Origin: Bogoriella caseilytica
GTDB lineage: Bacteria > Actinomycetota > Actinomycetes > Actinomycetales > Actinomycetaceae
DNA length: 64,000 nt
Assembly: GCF_003752405.1 (NCBI RefSeq)
Contig: NZ_RKHK01000001.1
Location: 3,162,001-3,226,000, forward strand
Reading direction: 5' to 3'
In this document: positions 18,949 to 30,976 of the stretch, in pieces
How positions within the stretch are numbered: the first letter of the stretch is position 1
How the letters are laid out: each line of letters starts with the position of its first letter
Made by a program: the position numbers and the translations under genes
The notes under the pieces: generated by a model
Seen by the model: only the letters and a program-made list of their open reading frames with translations
Told to the model about the DNA's origin: nothing
The model's database searches: none

Positions 18949-21000
18949 CTACTTCTCGCGCGAGCTCAGCGCATCGTGCACGGCCTGGGCGGTGGCCGGC
19001 CCCATGCCTTTGACCGCGGCGATCTCCGCCACGTCCGCCTGCGCCAGGCGTTTGACTGAGCCGAAGTGCTTGAGCAGAGCGGTCTGTCGGGTGGCGCCCA
19101 GGCCAGGGATGTCATCAAGAACCGAGCGGGTCATCGCCTTGCCGCGCCGGGAACGGTGATGGGAGATGGCGAAGCGATGGGACTCGTCGCGCAGCTGCTG
19201 GAGCAGGTACAGGGCCGGCGAGGTACGCGGCAGGATCACCGGGAAGTCCTCGCCCGGGATCCACACCTCTTCGAGGCGCTTGGCCAATCCGATCACCGCG
19301 ACCTCGTCCACCCCGAGGTCGTCGAGGGCCGCTCGGGCGGCGTTGACCTGCGGCAGGCCGCCGTCGACGACAACGAGGTTGGGCGGGTAGGAGAACTTCC
19401 GGGCGCGTCCGGTCTCGGGATCCACCGGCCCGGTGGCCAGGGGAACGCCGTCGTCGTCGAGTTGCGGGCCGGCGTCCCGATCGGACTCCTCCACGTCAGC
19501 TGCTGCCGGGTCCGGCTGGGGTACTCCGGCGGTCTCGATGCCGGCCTGTTCGGCGAGGTACCGCTTGAAGCGCCGGCGGAGCACTTCGTCCATGGCGGCG
19601 GTGTCATCGGCGCTGGCAGCGCTACTGGCGGCGGCGCCGGCAGTGGCGCCGGCAGTGGTCTTGGCGCCCTCGCCCTGTTCGCCGCGGATCACGAAGCGGC
19701 GGTAGTCCGACTTCTTGGGCATGCCGTCCTCGAAGACCACCATGGAGCCGGTCTGGTGTGTGCCCTGGGTGTGGGAGATGTCGTAGCACTCGATCCGCAG
19801 GGGCGATTCGGTCAGCCCGATGGCCTCAGTGAGTTCGGCCAGGGCCTGGGAGCGGGAGGTGAGGTCGCCGGCACGCCGGGTCTTGTGCAGGGCCAAGGCC
19901 TGCACCGCGTTGGTGCGCACCGTCTCGGCGATCGCCTTCTTGTCCCCGCGCTGCGGCACGCGCAGCGAAACCCGCGAGCCTCGCAAGCCGGAGAGGTAGT
20001 CGGCGATGGCTTCCGCGTTCTCCGGAAGCACGGGCACCAGCACCTCCCGGGGGATGCCCATGGTCGGGTTGTCGTCATAGACCTCGAGGAGGTGCTCGAC
20101 GAGACCGGCCTCGTCGACTGCCTCAACGCGTTCGACCACCCAGCCGCGCTGACCGCGGATCCGTCCGCCGCGCACGTGAAAGACCTGTACCGACGCCTCC
20201 AGCTCATCGGCAGCGAGACCGAAGACATCGGCGTCGGTGGCGTCGGGCAACACGATCGCGTTCTTCTCCACCACGTGGCGCAAGGCCCCGATGTCGTCGC
20301 GGAGCCGTGCCGCACGTTCGAAGTCCTGATCGAGGGCCGCCTGCCTCATCTGCTGCTCGAGGCGTTTCATGTGCGGCCCGGTCTCACCGTCCATGAAATG
20401 GCAGAACTGCTCGGCCAGCTCGCGGTGCTCCTCCGGGCTGACCCGGCCCACGCAGGGCGCGGAGCACTTGTCGATGTAGCCGAGCAGACAGGGCCGGCCC
20501 GAGGCGGCCGCGCGCTTGTAGACACCGGGCGAGCACGTGCGTACCGGGAACACCCGCAGGAGCTGATCGACCGTCTCCCGGATGGCCCAGGCGTGGGTGT
20601 AGGGGCCGTAGTACTTGGTGCCGGTCTTCTTGGAGCCGCGCATCACCTGCACTCGCGGAACCTCCTCCCCCATGGTGACGGCCAGGAAGGGGTAGGACTT
20701 GTCGTCGCGGTACTTGATGTTGAACCGCGGATCGAACTCCTTGATCCAGGCGTACTCCAGGGTGAGGGCTTCGACCTCGGTGCCGACCACCGTCCACTCC
20801 ACCTTGGCCGCGGTGGTGACCATCTGCTGGGTGCGTGGATGCAGGCCGGCGAGATCCTGGAAGTACGAGGACAGGCGTGACCGCAGTGACTTCGCCTTGC
20901 CCACGTAGATCACGCGGCCGTGGCCGTCGAGGAAGCGGTAGACGCCTGGCTCGACCGGGATCTCCCCCGGCTTGGGGCGGTAGGTGGAGGGGTCGGCCAT
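18949..21000 (-). CDS. uvrC: Excinuclease ABC subunit C
   Basis: A 683-residue endonuclease that makes both incisions in nucleotide-excision repair. Order of domains: GIY-YIG nuclease at the N-terminus ([20 protein letters not shown]), a Cys cluster ([21 protein letters not shown]), a UVR motif near residues 205-240, the RNase H-like nuclease ([21 protein letters not shown]) and a C-terminal tandem HhH ([17 protein letters not shown]). Between the two parts of the RNase H-like domain there is an Ala/Thr-rich and acidic insert (about residues 445-530) that lengthens the protein beyond the usual ~620. It lies nine bases after uvrA. Confidence 0.97.
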   Translation of the reverse strand: MADPSTYRPKPGEIPVEPGVYRFLDGHGRVIYVGKAKSLRSRLSSYFQDLAGLHPRTQQMVTTAAKVEWTVVGTEVEALTLEYAWIKEFDPRFNIKYRDDKSYPFLAVTMGEEVPRVQVMRGSKKTGTKYYGPYTHAWAIRETVDQLLRVFPVRTCSPGVYKRAAASGRPCLLGYIDKCSAPCVGRVSPEEHRELAEQFCHFMDGETGPHMKRLEQQMRQAALDQDFERAARLRDDIGALRHVVEKNAIVLPDATDADVFGLAADELEASVQVFHVRGGRIRGQRGWVVERVEAVDEAGLVEHLLEVYDDNPTMGIPREVLVPVLPENAEAIADYLSGLRGSRVSLRVPQRGDKKAIAETVRTNAVQALALHKTRRAGDLTSRSQALAELTEAIGLTESPLRIECYDISHTQGTHQTGSMVVFEDGMPKKSDYRRFVIRGEQGEGAKTTAGATAGAAASSAASADDTAAMDEVLRRRFKRYLAEQAGIETAGVPQPDPAAADVEESDRDAGPQLDDDGVPLATGPVDPETGRARKFSYPPNLVVVDGGLPQVNAARAALDDLGVDEVAVIGLAKRLEEVWIPGEDFPVILPRTSPALYLLQQLRDESHRFAISHHRSRRGKAMTRSVLDDIPGLGATRQTALLKHFGSVKRLAQADVAEIAAVKGMGPATAQAVHDALSSREK

Positions 21001-21009
21001 GCTGTCAGG

Positions 21010-23997
<2,988 letters not shown>

Positions 23998-24027
23998 TCG
24001 CGCGAGTCTAGGACGGATCACCGACAT

Positions 24028-24043
24028 TCGCACGGCTGTTCGA
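24028..24043. promoter_or_regulatory. LexA (SOS) box upstream of uvrA
   Basis: TCGCACggctGTTCGA matches the actinobacterial SOS consensus TCGAAC-N4-GTTCGA at 11 of 12 fixed positions. It ends about 31 bases before the uvrA start, where LexA would block the promoter. Confidence 0.75.
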
Positions 24044-24090
24044 GTGGGGTGTGTCTCGCCGGTGCGGGCAGGAGGGCGTGAGCCTCCTTC

Positions 24091-24164
24091 GCGATTGTGC
24101 TCACGTCTCGTCGCTCTGCGGGGCGCCGCGGCCAATCAGAACGACTGAAGTCGTGCACAATCGC
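24091..24164. repeat. Palindromic intergenic repeat, copy 4 of 5
   Basis: The left arm is GCGATTGTGCTCACGTCTCG and the right arm on the other strand GCGATTGTGCACGACTTCAG, with inner CTCTG/CAGAA pairing. It lies upstream of uvrA and downstream of metS, between genes read in the same direction, so it is not simply a convergent terminator. Confidence 0.8.
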
Positions 24165-24260
24165 CGCACCGACATCTCGATATCTCGCGGATGATCTCCG
24201 CCGGCCCCCGGCCCTCCCCCTCCGACCGTGACCCGCGACCCCGCCGTCACGGTTCCGAGA

Positions 24261-24422
24261 TCACTGCTCGCTCGGCGAACTCCCGGGAGGCACCTTGCCC
24301 TCCGCGTCACCGTCGGGCACGTCGTCCACCGGGTGCCGCAGCAAGTAGATGATCGAGGCCACGAGCCCGCCGCCGACGATCAGCACGGCCACGATCATCA
24401 TCAGAATGGCTGCGGTGCTCAT
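24261..24422 (-). CDS. MetS-like small subunit of NSS-family transporter
   Basis: A 53-residue protein with one membrane segment (ILMMIVAVLIVGGGLVASIIYLL) and a charged C-terminal tail rich in Asp and Pro. It overlaps the stop of the NSS transporter gene by four bases (ATGA). The size, single helix and position match MetS, the small subunit needed by the MetP methionine/alanine importer of Corynebacterium. I assign it on context and topology, as such short proteins have little sequence signature. Confidence 0.82.
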   Translation of the reverse strand: MSTAAILMMIVAVLIVGGGLVASIIYLLRHPVDDVPDGDAEGKVPPGSSPSEQ

Positions 24423-25969
24423 CGCCCCACCTCCTGCACTGGCTCGGGTGTGAAGTCATCGACCGGACGGCGCCAGCGCAGCGCCGTCGCCACCGCCGCG
24501 AACACCACCATGAGCGCCAGCACCCCCCACCCGAAGGTGAAGAGGAATGACTGCGGATACTCCTCGTAGGGCTCGGCGATGAGCGTGACCAGCGTACTGA
24601 CAAGCATGAAGGTCAGAAGGAGTGGGATGGCGATGCCGACCAACGCGATCCACCAGCGCCCCAGTCCAAGGGTCGAGGCGGCGTTGAGGTGCCGGCGCAA
24701 TGCCGGGAGTTGCCGGGTGCCGATCCCGACCACCAGGCACATTAGGATCGCGGAGAGCACCACGCCGATCTCGTTGGTGTGCGCATCCACGCTGTCGAGA
24801 ATGAACATCGCGCCGGTGGTGGAGTACAGCACCAGCGAGATCGCTGCGATGGCGCCGCCGATGAAGGCCGTGGCGCTCACCCGGGAGAGCGCGAACTTGT
24901 CCTGGAACGCCGCGATGACCACCTGCAGCACCGAGATCAGCGACGTGAAGCCGGCCAGTGTCAGCGAGAGGAAGAACAACACCCCGAAGAAGGGCCCACC
25001 GGGCATCATCGAGATGATCTGCGGGAAGGTGATGAAGCTCAGCCCGATGCCGGCGATGTTCTCGAGCTGGTCCACCGCCACGCCCTGCTGGTAGGCCATG
25101 AACCCCAAGGTGGCGAAGACGCCGATACCAGCGAGGATCTCGAAGGACGCGTTACCGAAGGCGACGACGTACCCCACCGGCGCCAGGTTCGAGCGCCGTC
25201 GCAGGTAGCTGGAGTAGGTGATCATGATGCCGAAGGCGATCGACAGGGAGAAGAACACCTGACTGTAGGCCGCGATCCACACTCCGGGGTCCACCAGCGC
25301 GTTCCAGTCGGGGGTGAAGAAGGCGTCCAGCCCCGCTGCCGCGCCCTCGAGGAAGAGCGCCCGGATCACCAGGATGAAGAACAGCACGGCGAGGAGGGGC
25401 ACGAAGACCTTGGTGGCCACTTCGATCCCCTTCTTCACCCCGAGGGCCAGGACCGCCAATGTGGCGATCCAAAGCCCAAGCATCGGCCAAAAGATCCCGC
25501 CGATGAAGCGACCGGTGTAGGCCGGCTCCTCGGCCTGAAGGAAGTCGTTCTGGAAGAAGGCTGCTGGGTCCGCGCCCCAGGCCAGATCGAGCGAGAACAG
25601 GGTGTACCGCAGCGCCCACACGATGATGGCCATGTAGTAGGTGGCGATCACGAAGCAGATGGCCACCTGGAACCAGCCGAGCCCTTCGAAGCGCCGGCCG
25701 AGCCGCCGGAAGACCGTAGGGGCGGCGCCACGGAATCGATGCCCCAGCGAGTAGTCCAGCAGGAGGATCGGCACTCCGGCGGTCAGGAGAGCAACCAGGT
25801 ACGGGATGAGGAAGGCCCCGCCACCACTCTCGTAGGCCACGTTCGGGAAGCGCCAGATATTACCCAGGCCTACCGCCGAGCCGAGCGCTGCCAGGACGAA
25901 GCCGAGCTGACCGGACCACCGCTCGCGGCCGACTTCCGGCGCACTGGCCGTTGCTGCCCCCGTATTCAT
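24419..25969 (-). CDS. Sodium-dependent NSS-family amino acid transporter, MetP-like
   Basis: A 516-residue polytopic membrane protein with about 12 helices. It begins with the NSS signature WSGQLGFVLAALGSAVGLGN followed by IWRFPNVAYESGGGAFLIPY, the first helix that binds sodium and substrate. The paired small MetS-like gene directly downstream points to the methionine/alanine importers MetPS, although substrate choice in this family cannot be read from sequence. The two genes form an operon bracketed by copies 4 and 5 of the palindromic repeat. No riboswitch is evident upstream. Confidence 0.9.
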   Translation of the reverse strand: MNTGAATASAPEVGRERWSGQLGFVLAALGSAVGLGNIWRFPNVAYESGGGAFLIPYLVALLTAGVPILLLDYSLGHRFRGAAPTVFRRLGRRFEGLGWFQVAICFVIATYYMAIIVWALRYTLFSLDLAWGADPAAFFQNDFLQAEEPAYTGRFIGGIFWPMLGLWIATLAVLALGVKKGIEVATKVFVPLLAVLFFILVIRALFLEGAAAGLDAFFTPDWNALVDPGVWIAAYSQVFFSLSIAFGIMITYSSYLRRRSNLAPVGYVVAFGNASFEILAGIGVFATLGFMAYQQGVAVDQLENIAGIGLSFITFPQIISMMPGGPFFGVLFFLSLTLAGFTSLISVLQVVIAAFQDKFALSRVSATAFIGGAIAAISLVLYSTTGAMFILDSVDAHTNEIGVVLSAILMCLVVGIGTRQLPALRRHLNAASTLGLGRWWIALVGIAIPLLLTFMLVSTLVTLIAEPYEEYPQSFLFTFGWGVLALMVVFAAVATALRWRRPVDDFTPEPVQEVGR

Positions 25970-26078
25970 GCGGGAGAAGCTACTTCCTCACGACCGATTG
26001 CGCACGCCTGCTCCGACGCGACGGTGATCACTCTCCTCTCGTGGGCCAGCGACTGAGCTCTGGAACACACCCGCTTCT

Positions 26079-26152
26079 CGTTTGTGCTCACCTCGCGTCG
26101 TTCTGACGGGCCGACCCGGCATCCAGAGCGACATGAAGTGAGCACAATCGCG
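26079..26152. repeat. Palindromic intergenic repeat, copy 5 of 5
   Basis: The left arm is CTCGTTTGTGCTCACCTCGC and the right arm on the other strand CGCGATTGTGCTCACTTCAT, with inner GTCGTTCTG/CAGAGCGAC pairing. It sits in the divergent gap between the NSS transporter and the kinase gene and directly abuts a 22-bp tandem repeat. Confidence 0.85.
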
Positions 26153-26211
26153 GAGAGGGGCCGCCGGCAACGCGGAGAGGGGCCGCCGGCAACGCGGAGA
26201 GGGGCCGCCGG
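26150..26211 (+). repeat. 22-bp tandem repeat upstream of kinase gene
   Basis: The unit GCGGAGAGGGGCCGCCGG plus CAAC occurs twice in full (26150-26171, 26172-26193) and a third time in part (26194-26211). Each copy carries GGAGAGGGG, a Shine-Dalgarno-like run; the last lies about 12 bases before the first ATG of the next gene. Confidence 0.9.
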
Positions 26212-26216
26212 GCGCG

Positions 26217-26930
26217 ATGCGGGACACTGGTCCCATGGCGGTCATGCGGGACACTGGTCCCATGGCGGTCCACGAGGCACTTGCGGAGCTGACCCAGCGC
26301 GCCACAACGTCCGGCCGGACGGCGTTCCTGGGGCTGGTGGGACCGCCGGGCGTGGGCAAGTCCTACGCCGCCGCCCGGGTGGTGGAGACCCTGCAGCAAG
26401 CCGGGTTGTCAGCAGCTGTGCTGCCGATGGATGGCTTCCACCTCTCGAACCACCAGCTCGACCGGCTCGGACTGCGTGCGCGCAAGGGCGCCCCGGAGAC
26501 CTTCGACGTCGCCGGCTTCGTCGCGCTGCTGGAGCGGCTCGCCGCCGGGCCCAGTGAAGCGGTCTACTGCCCCGACTACGACCGCGGGCTGCACGAGCCG
26601 ATCGCCGGGCGCCTCCGCATCGAAGCCAGCACCCAGGTGATCGTCACCGAGGGCAACTACCTGCTGCTCGACGGTGCGTGGAGCGCGGTGCGGCCCCTCC
26701 TCGACAGCTCCTGGTACCTCGAGGCACCGGCCACTCTCCGCGAGGCACGTCTCATCGCACGACATGTACGCGGGCGTTCCTCGGCCGAGGCGCACGCATG
26801 GGTGCGCACGGTCGACGAACCGAACGCCCGGCTCGTCGCCACCACTCGCGATCGCGCGCACCTCATCATCGACAGCCGCGGCCTGGACGACCAGCTCGCC
26901 CGGTTCTCGCCCGAGAGCTCGCCCAGCTAG
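26217..26930 (+). CDS. P-loop nucleoside/nucleotide kinase family protein (FrcK/uridine kinase-like)
   Basis: A protein of 222-237 residues with Walker A GLVGPPGVGKSYAA, then VLPMDGFHLSN, YCPDYDRGLHEPIAG and VIVTEGNYLLLDGAW, the pattern of the uridine-kinase/pantothenate-kinase/FrcK superfamily; a sugar or nucleoside is the likely substrate. Four in-frame ATGs exist (26217, 26235, 26244, 26262) because a 27-bp segment holding the start region is tandemly duplicated. Homology begins shortly after 26262, which is the ancestral-looking start; 26217 has the better upstream purine run. The next gene, an MBL hydrolase, follows in the same direction. Confidence 0.88.
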   Translation: MRDTGPMAVMRDTGPMAVHEALAELTQRATTSGRTAFLGLVGPPGVGKSYAAARVVETLQQAGLSAAVLPMDGFHLSNHQLDRLGLRARKGAPETFDVAGFVALLERLAAGPSEAVYCPDYDRGLHEPIAGRLRIEASTQVIVTEGNYLLLDGAWSAVRPLLDSSWYLEAPATLREARLIARHVRGRSSAEAHAWVRTVDEPNARLVATTRDRAHLIIDSRGLDDQLARFSPESSPS

Positions 26931-26974
26931 GCAGCTCTCCACCACGCCCCGTTCCCCACCAGAGGATCACCACT

Positions 26975-27664
26975 ATGAGCCAGACCGACCCCGACCTCCT
27001 CGCGTCCCCGCACACTGAGCCCGGCGCGGCCCCCGTGCTGCACCAGCTCGGCTCGGTGACACTGCGCAAGATCTCCGTCTCCGAGCAGGACAACAACGCC
27101 TACCTGCTCACCACGGCATCCGGTCAGCTCCTCATCGATGCCGCTGACTCGGCGGGCCGGTTACTGAAACTGATCGACGAAGCCGGAGGCCCGCTGCTCG
27201 CGGTGGTGACCACACACCAGCACTGGGACCACCACCGTGCTCTGGAAGAGGTCACCGACAACACTGGTGCAGCAGTGCTCGCCGGCGCCGACGATGCCGC
27301 GGCTCTCCCGGTGGAGGTGGACCGCGAGCTGCGTCACGGTGAGTCGATCAAGCTCGGCGATCTGGAGCTGGGAGTGATCCACCTGCGGGGCCACACGCCG
27401 GGCTCAGTCGCCGTCGTCCTCAGCGAGCCGGCCGACGGTCCCCGCCCTGGCCGCGCGCACCTGTTCACCGGTGACAGCCTCTTCCCTGGCGGCGTAGGCA
27501 AGACCGACTCTTCCGAGAACTTCACCGCCCTCATCGACGACGTCGACGCACGGATCTTCGACGCCTTCGACGACACCACGCGCATCTATCCCGGTCACGG
27601 CGATGACACCCTGCTCGGCATCGAGCGGCCGCAGCTGGCCGCCTGGCGCGAACGCGGCTGGTAA
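26975..27664 (+). CDS. MBL-fold metallo-hydrolase (glyoxalase II-like)
   Basis: A 229-residue zinc hydrolase with the metallo-beta-lactamase motif TTHQHWDHHRAL (HxHxDH), a later metal His in LRGHTPGSVAV, the bridging Asp in LFTGDSLFPGGVGKTD and the terminal His in YPGHGDDT. The layout is closest to glyoxalase II-like or persulfide dioxygenase-like hydrolases; the substrate is unknown. AGAGGA lies just upstream of ATG 26975. It is 44 bases after the kinase gene and probably shares its transcript. Confidence 0.92.
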   Translation: MSQTDPDLLASPHTEPGAAPVLHQLGSVTLRKISVSEQDNNAYLLTTASGQLLIDAADSAGRLLKLIDEAGGPLLAVVTTHQHWDHHRALEEVTDNTGAAVLAGADDAAALPVEVDRELRHGESIKLGDLELGVIHLRGHTPGSVAVVLSEPADGPRPGRAHLFTGDSLFPGGVGKTDSSENFTALIDDVDARIFDAFDDTTRIYPGHGDDTLLGIERPQLAAWRERGW

Positions 27665-27725
27665 CTGCCGACCACTCCGCAATCCGGGGCTACTGCCCCA
27701 CCACGAGCAGGACTACCCTGCAGGC

Positions 27726-28013
27726 ATGCTCTTCGCCGTCGAGTACGTCTACGACCAGACCCGCACTGAGGACCTGGAGTCTTTGCGCCCCCAGCACCGG
27801 GACTTCCTGCAACACCTCCACGACGAGGGCTCCCTCGTGGTGGCCGGCCGCTGGCAGGACGCCGGCGCGCCGGGTGCGCTCCTCATCGTCGAGGCCTACG
27901 ACGACGCCGCTGCGCTAGAGCTGCTGGACGCAGACCCCTTCCACCGCGCCCACCTGATCACGCAGCGCACCGCCCGCGCTTGGAGTCCGGCCATCGGCAA
28001 GCTCGCCGAATGA
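27726..28013 (+). CDS. YciI family protein
   Basis: A 95-residue single-domain YciI protein (MLFAVEYVYDQT, conserved HRDFLQHLHDEGSLVVAGRW and the DDAAALELLDADPFHRAHL segment with the His/Asp pair of the family). YciI proteins have a dehydratase-like ferredoxin fold; their cellular role is mostly unknown. The stop overlaps the start of the next gene (ATGA), so the two are translationally coupled. Confidence 0.9.
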   Translation: MLFAVEYVYDQTRTEDLESLRPQHRDFLQHLHDEGSLVVAGRWQDAGAPGALLIVEAYDDAAALELLDADPFHRAHLITQRTARAWSPAIGKLAE

Positions 28014-28999
28014 GCGTAGGTTCTGCGGTCCGCCGATGGGTGGACCCGTTTGTTGTCGCGCTCCTGACCGTGCTGGCCCTGGGCATCCTGGTGCCGGTGC
28101 CCGAGCCGGTCCGCGACATCATCAGCATCGCCGGCACCGTGGCGGTGACGCTGCTCTTCCTCGTCTACGGCATGCGACTGTCCACCCGCGAGGTCTTCAT
28201 CGGACTGCGCAACATCCGCTTGCAGAGCTCGGTGCTGCTCACCACCTACTTGGTCTTCCCGCTGCTGGGCATCGCGCTACACGCGGTGACCGGGTCGCTG
28301 CTCGGCGCAGCGCTGGCCACCGGCTTGCTCTACCTGACGCTGCTGCCGTCCACGGTGCAGTCCTCGGTGGCTTTCACCTCGATCGCGAAGGGCAACGTGG
28401 CCGGTGCCCTGTGCGCGGCGACGATCTCGAACATCCTGGGCATGGTGCTCACCCCGCTGCTGGTGCTGTGGGTGATGCACGAGGCCGGAGCGGCCGGCGG
28501 CGGGAGCCTGGTTGACGTGCTGCTACGTCTCTTGTTGCCCTTCGTGGTGGGCCAGATCCTCCAGCGGTGGACAGGGAGGTGGATTCGCGCGCACAAGTCG
28601 GTCACCACCGTCATCGACCGCGGCACCATCCTGATCGTCGTCGCGGGCGCCGTGACCGCGGCGACCGCCGATGGCGTGTGGTCGGCCGTCTCCCCCAGCA
28701 TGCTCGCTGTACTGCTGGGGCTGAGTGCGGCGCTCCTGACCGTCATGCTCTGCAGCACCTGGTGGGGCGGGAAACTCCTGCGCATGAATCGCGGTGACCG
28801 GATCGCGCTGCTGATGTGCGGCTCCAAGAAGTCACTGGCCACCGGCCTGCCCATGGCGGCGATCCTCTTCGAGCCGGCGACGGCGGCCGTGGTGGCGGTG
28901 CCAGTGATCATCTTCCACCAGATGCAATTGATTGTCTGCGCAGTGCTCGCGCGCCGACTGGCGGGCGGAGAACCCGCCATGGCGCCCGCCCAAGCCTGA
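28010..28999 (+). CDS. Bile acid:sodium symporter family (BASS, YfeH-like) transporter
   Basis: A 329-residue membrane protein with about ten helices. Recognisable BASS features are LFLVYGMRLSTREVFIGLRN near the N-terminus and MCGSKKSLATGLPMAAILF near the C-terminus, the latter typical of the YfeH/P7 group. Sodium-coupled uptake of an organic anion is the family role; the substrate is unknown. The start overlaps the YciI stop by four bases. A gap of about 115 bp separates it from the alarmone synthetase gene. Confidence 0.88.
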   Translation: MSVGSAVRRWVDPFVVALLTVLALGILVPVPEPVRDIISIAGTVAVTLLFLVYGMRLSTREVFIGLRNIRLQSSVLLTTYLVFPLLGIALHAVTGSLLGAALATGLLYLTLLPSTVQSSVAFTSIAKGNVAGALCAATISNILGMVLTPLLVLWVMHEAGAAGGGSLVDVLLRLLLPFVVGQILQRWTGRWIRAHKSVTTVIDRGTILIVVAGAVTAATADGVWSAVSPSMLAVLLGLSAALLTVMLCSTWWGGKLLRMNRGDRIALLMCGSKKSLATGLPMAAILFEPATAAVVAVPVIIFHQMQLIVCAVLARRLAGGEPAMAPAQA

Positions 29000-29114
29000 C
29001 TCGCAGCACCGGCCACAGGGCTGCGCGGACGCACGATGGGAAGACGGAACTGGAACACCGGCGCGTGCCTAGACGTTTGTCAGGGTGACCGAGTGAGCCG
29101 AAGAGAGGCTGGGC

Positions 29115-29876
29115 ATGATCGCCACGGCGGCAGATGAGTTCGGTGAGCGTGGAGTGCTGTCGCAAGAGAGCATCCTGGAGATGCGGCAGGAGCTCCTGAC
29201 CACGCTCTCCATCACCCAGGGCGAAGCAGAGGAGCTCGCCCTCCAGCTGCGTACGGTGCGTGATCAGTTCGCCGAGCTGCACATGGTCTACCAGTCGGGC
29301 ATCGACGAGGTGCTCACCAAGGTGACGATCCTCCAGCGCGAGTTCGAGGCCACCCACGAGCACAGCCCCATCGAGCACGTCACCTCGCGCCTGAAGTCGC
29401 CGGAGTCCCTGGTGCGCAAGATCGTGCGTCTCGGTCTGGAGCCACATGTGCCCGCAGTGCGCAAGACGATCAGGGACATCGCCGGCATCCGCATCACCTG
29501 CAGCTTCGTCTCCGACGTCTATTGGATCGCCTCGATGCTCGAGCGCCAGCCCGACCTGACCATCCTGCAGGTCAAGGACTACGTCGCCAAGCCCAAACCA
29601 AACGGCTACCGCTCGCTGCACCTGATCCTCGAGGTGCCGATCTTCCTCTCCGACCGCACCGAGCAGGTGCCGGTGGAGATGCAGATCCGCACCTCGGCCA
29701 TGGATTTCTGGGCCAGCGTGGAACACAAGCTGTCGTACAAGTACGACGGCGAGGTGCCCACGCACCTGCGGGCGGAACTCCAGACGGCGGCCGAGCGGGC
29801 TGCCGACATGGACGTGCAGATGGAGCGGTTGCGCGCCGAGCTCAACGGCTCGGCCTCCGGCACCCACCGGGCCTAG
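29115..29876 (+). CDS. Small alarmone synthetase (RelA/SpoT domain, YjbM/RelQ type)
   Basis: A 253-residue protein with a single RelA/SpoT synthetase domain. Seen are IEHVTSRLKSPESLVRKI, DIAGIRITCSFVSDVY, the substrate loop KPKPNGYRSLHLIL, and EMQIRTSAMDFWASVEHKLSYK, the key Gln/Glu and His motif. No hydrolase, TGS or ACT domain is present, so it should make (p)ppGpp from GTP or GDP and ATP without degrading it, as RelQ/YjbM does. The preceding helical region may oligomerise. It overlaps the convergent terC gene by four bases at the stops. Confidence 0.93.
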   Translation: MIATAADEFGERGVLSQESILEMRQELLTTLSITQGEAEELALQLRTVRDQFAELHMVYQSGIDEVLTKVTILQREFEATHEHSPIEHVTSRLKSPESLVRKIVRLGLEPHVPAVRKTIRDIAGIRITCSFVSDVYWIASMLERQPDLTILQVKDYVAKPKPNGYRSLHLILEVPIFLSDRTEQVPVEMQIRTSAMDFWASVEHKLSYKYDGEVPTHLRAELQTAAERAADMDVQMERLRAELNGSASGTHRA

Positions 29877-30946
29877 CGCTCCACGCAGCGGTCTGAGCGC
29901 CCCACCCGCCCGCCGGGGCGCTCAGCCAGCTCCAGCTTCGCGCCCTGAACCTCGCTGACTTCAGTGCCATCCGTGCCGCGCCCTGATCGCAGGCTGGCGA
30001 GCACGGTGACGGTCAAGACCACGACGATGACGCCGAGGGAGAGGAAGCGCCCCGGCTCCGGGATCACCGTCCATGGCTCCCCGTCGTTGAGGAAGCCGAG
30101 GCTGTTCTCGTGCAGTGCGTGGATGATCTGTTTGGCGCCGATGTACGCGAGAATCGCCGCCAGACCGTAGTGCAGGTAGGTGAGACGGTCGAGCAAGCCA
30201 TCGATGAGGAAGTACAGCTGCCGCAGGCCCAGCAGGGAGAAGGCGTTCGCGGCGAACACGAGGAACGGTTCCTGCGTGATCGCGAAGATCGCCGGGATGG
30301 AATCGAGCGCGAAGATCACGTCGATCGAGCCGAGGGCCACGACGACGAGTAGCAGCGGGGTGATCATCCACCGCCCGTGCTGTCGGGTGGTGAGCTTGCC
30401 CCCCTCGTAGTCCGCGCTCACCGGAATCACGCGCCGGACGAGGCGGATCACGCCGCTCTCCTGGTACTCCTCGCCGGTTTCGGGCTGGAGCTTGCCCTCA
30501 CGTGCCTGGGCGATCGCGGTGTAGATGAGGAAGGCACCGAACAGGTAGAACACGGCGCTCCATCGTTCGATGATGGCGACGCCGAAGGCGATGAAGACTC
30601 CGCGGAGCACGATGGCGACGAGGATCCCGGAGAGCAGTACGGCTTGCTGGTAGTGCCGCGGCACCCGGAAGGCCGCGATGATGATGACGAAGACGAAGAG
30701 GTTGTCCACCGACAGGCTCTTCTCCAGGATGAAGCCCGAGTAGTAGTCGGCGCTCCGTTCCGCCCCCCACCCAGCCCAGACGGCGAGGCCGAACAGGAGG
30801 CCGATCCCCACGTAGGCGGCGGACCACCAGGCGGCTTCTCGCAGCGAAGGAGTGTGCGGGGTGCGCAGGTGGCCGAGCACGTCGACCGAGATCATGGTGA
30901 GGATGACGGTCACGAGGCCGATCCAGGCGAGCATGGGCACGTCCAT
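29873..30946 (-). CDS. TerC family membrane protein (likely manganese exporter)
   Basis: A 357-residue protein of about nine helices with the TerC signatures EKSLSVDNLFVFVII and GSIDVIFALDSIPAIFAIT, whose acidic residues line the proposed metal path. TerC/Alx/MeeY proteins are linked to manganese export and metalation of exported enzymes. The leader between 30977 and 31088 fits a yybP-ykoY manganese riboswitch, which supports this role directly. GGAAGGAACC precedes ATG 30946. The C-terminal ~40 residues after the last helix are charged and probably cytoplasmic. Confidence 0.92.
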   Translation of the reverse strand: MDVPMLAWIGLVTVILTMISVDVLGHLRTPHTPSLREAAWWSAAYVGIGLLFGLAVWAGWGAERSADYYSGFILEKSLSVDNLFVFVIIIAAFRVPRHYQQAVLLSGILVAIVLRGVFIAFGVAIIERWSAVFYLFGAFLIYTAIAQAREGKLQPETGEEYQESGVIRLVRRVIPVSADYEGGKLTTRQHGRWMITPLLLVVVALGSIDVIFALDSIPAIFAITQEPFLVFAANAFSLLGLRQLYFLIDGLLDRLTYLHYGLAAILAYIGAKQIIHALHENSLGFLNDGEPWTVIPEPGRFLSLGVIVVVLTVTVLASLRSGRGTDGTEVSEVQGAKLELAERPGGRVGRSDRCVER

Positions 30947-30976
30947 GGGGGTTCCTTCCGGTACGGGTCAGTGGTA

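Noticed and set aside
26150-26211. CRISPR-like array in the short tandem repeats
   Set aside because: The units are contiguous with no spacers and only about 22 bp long, so they are a simple tandem repeat.
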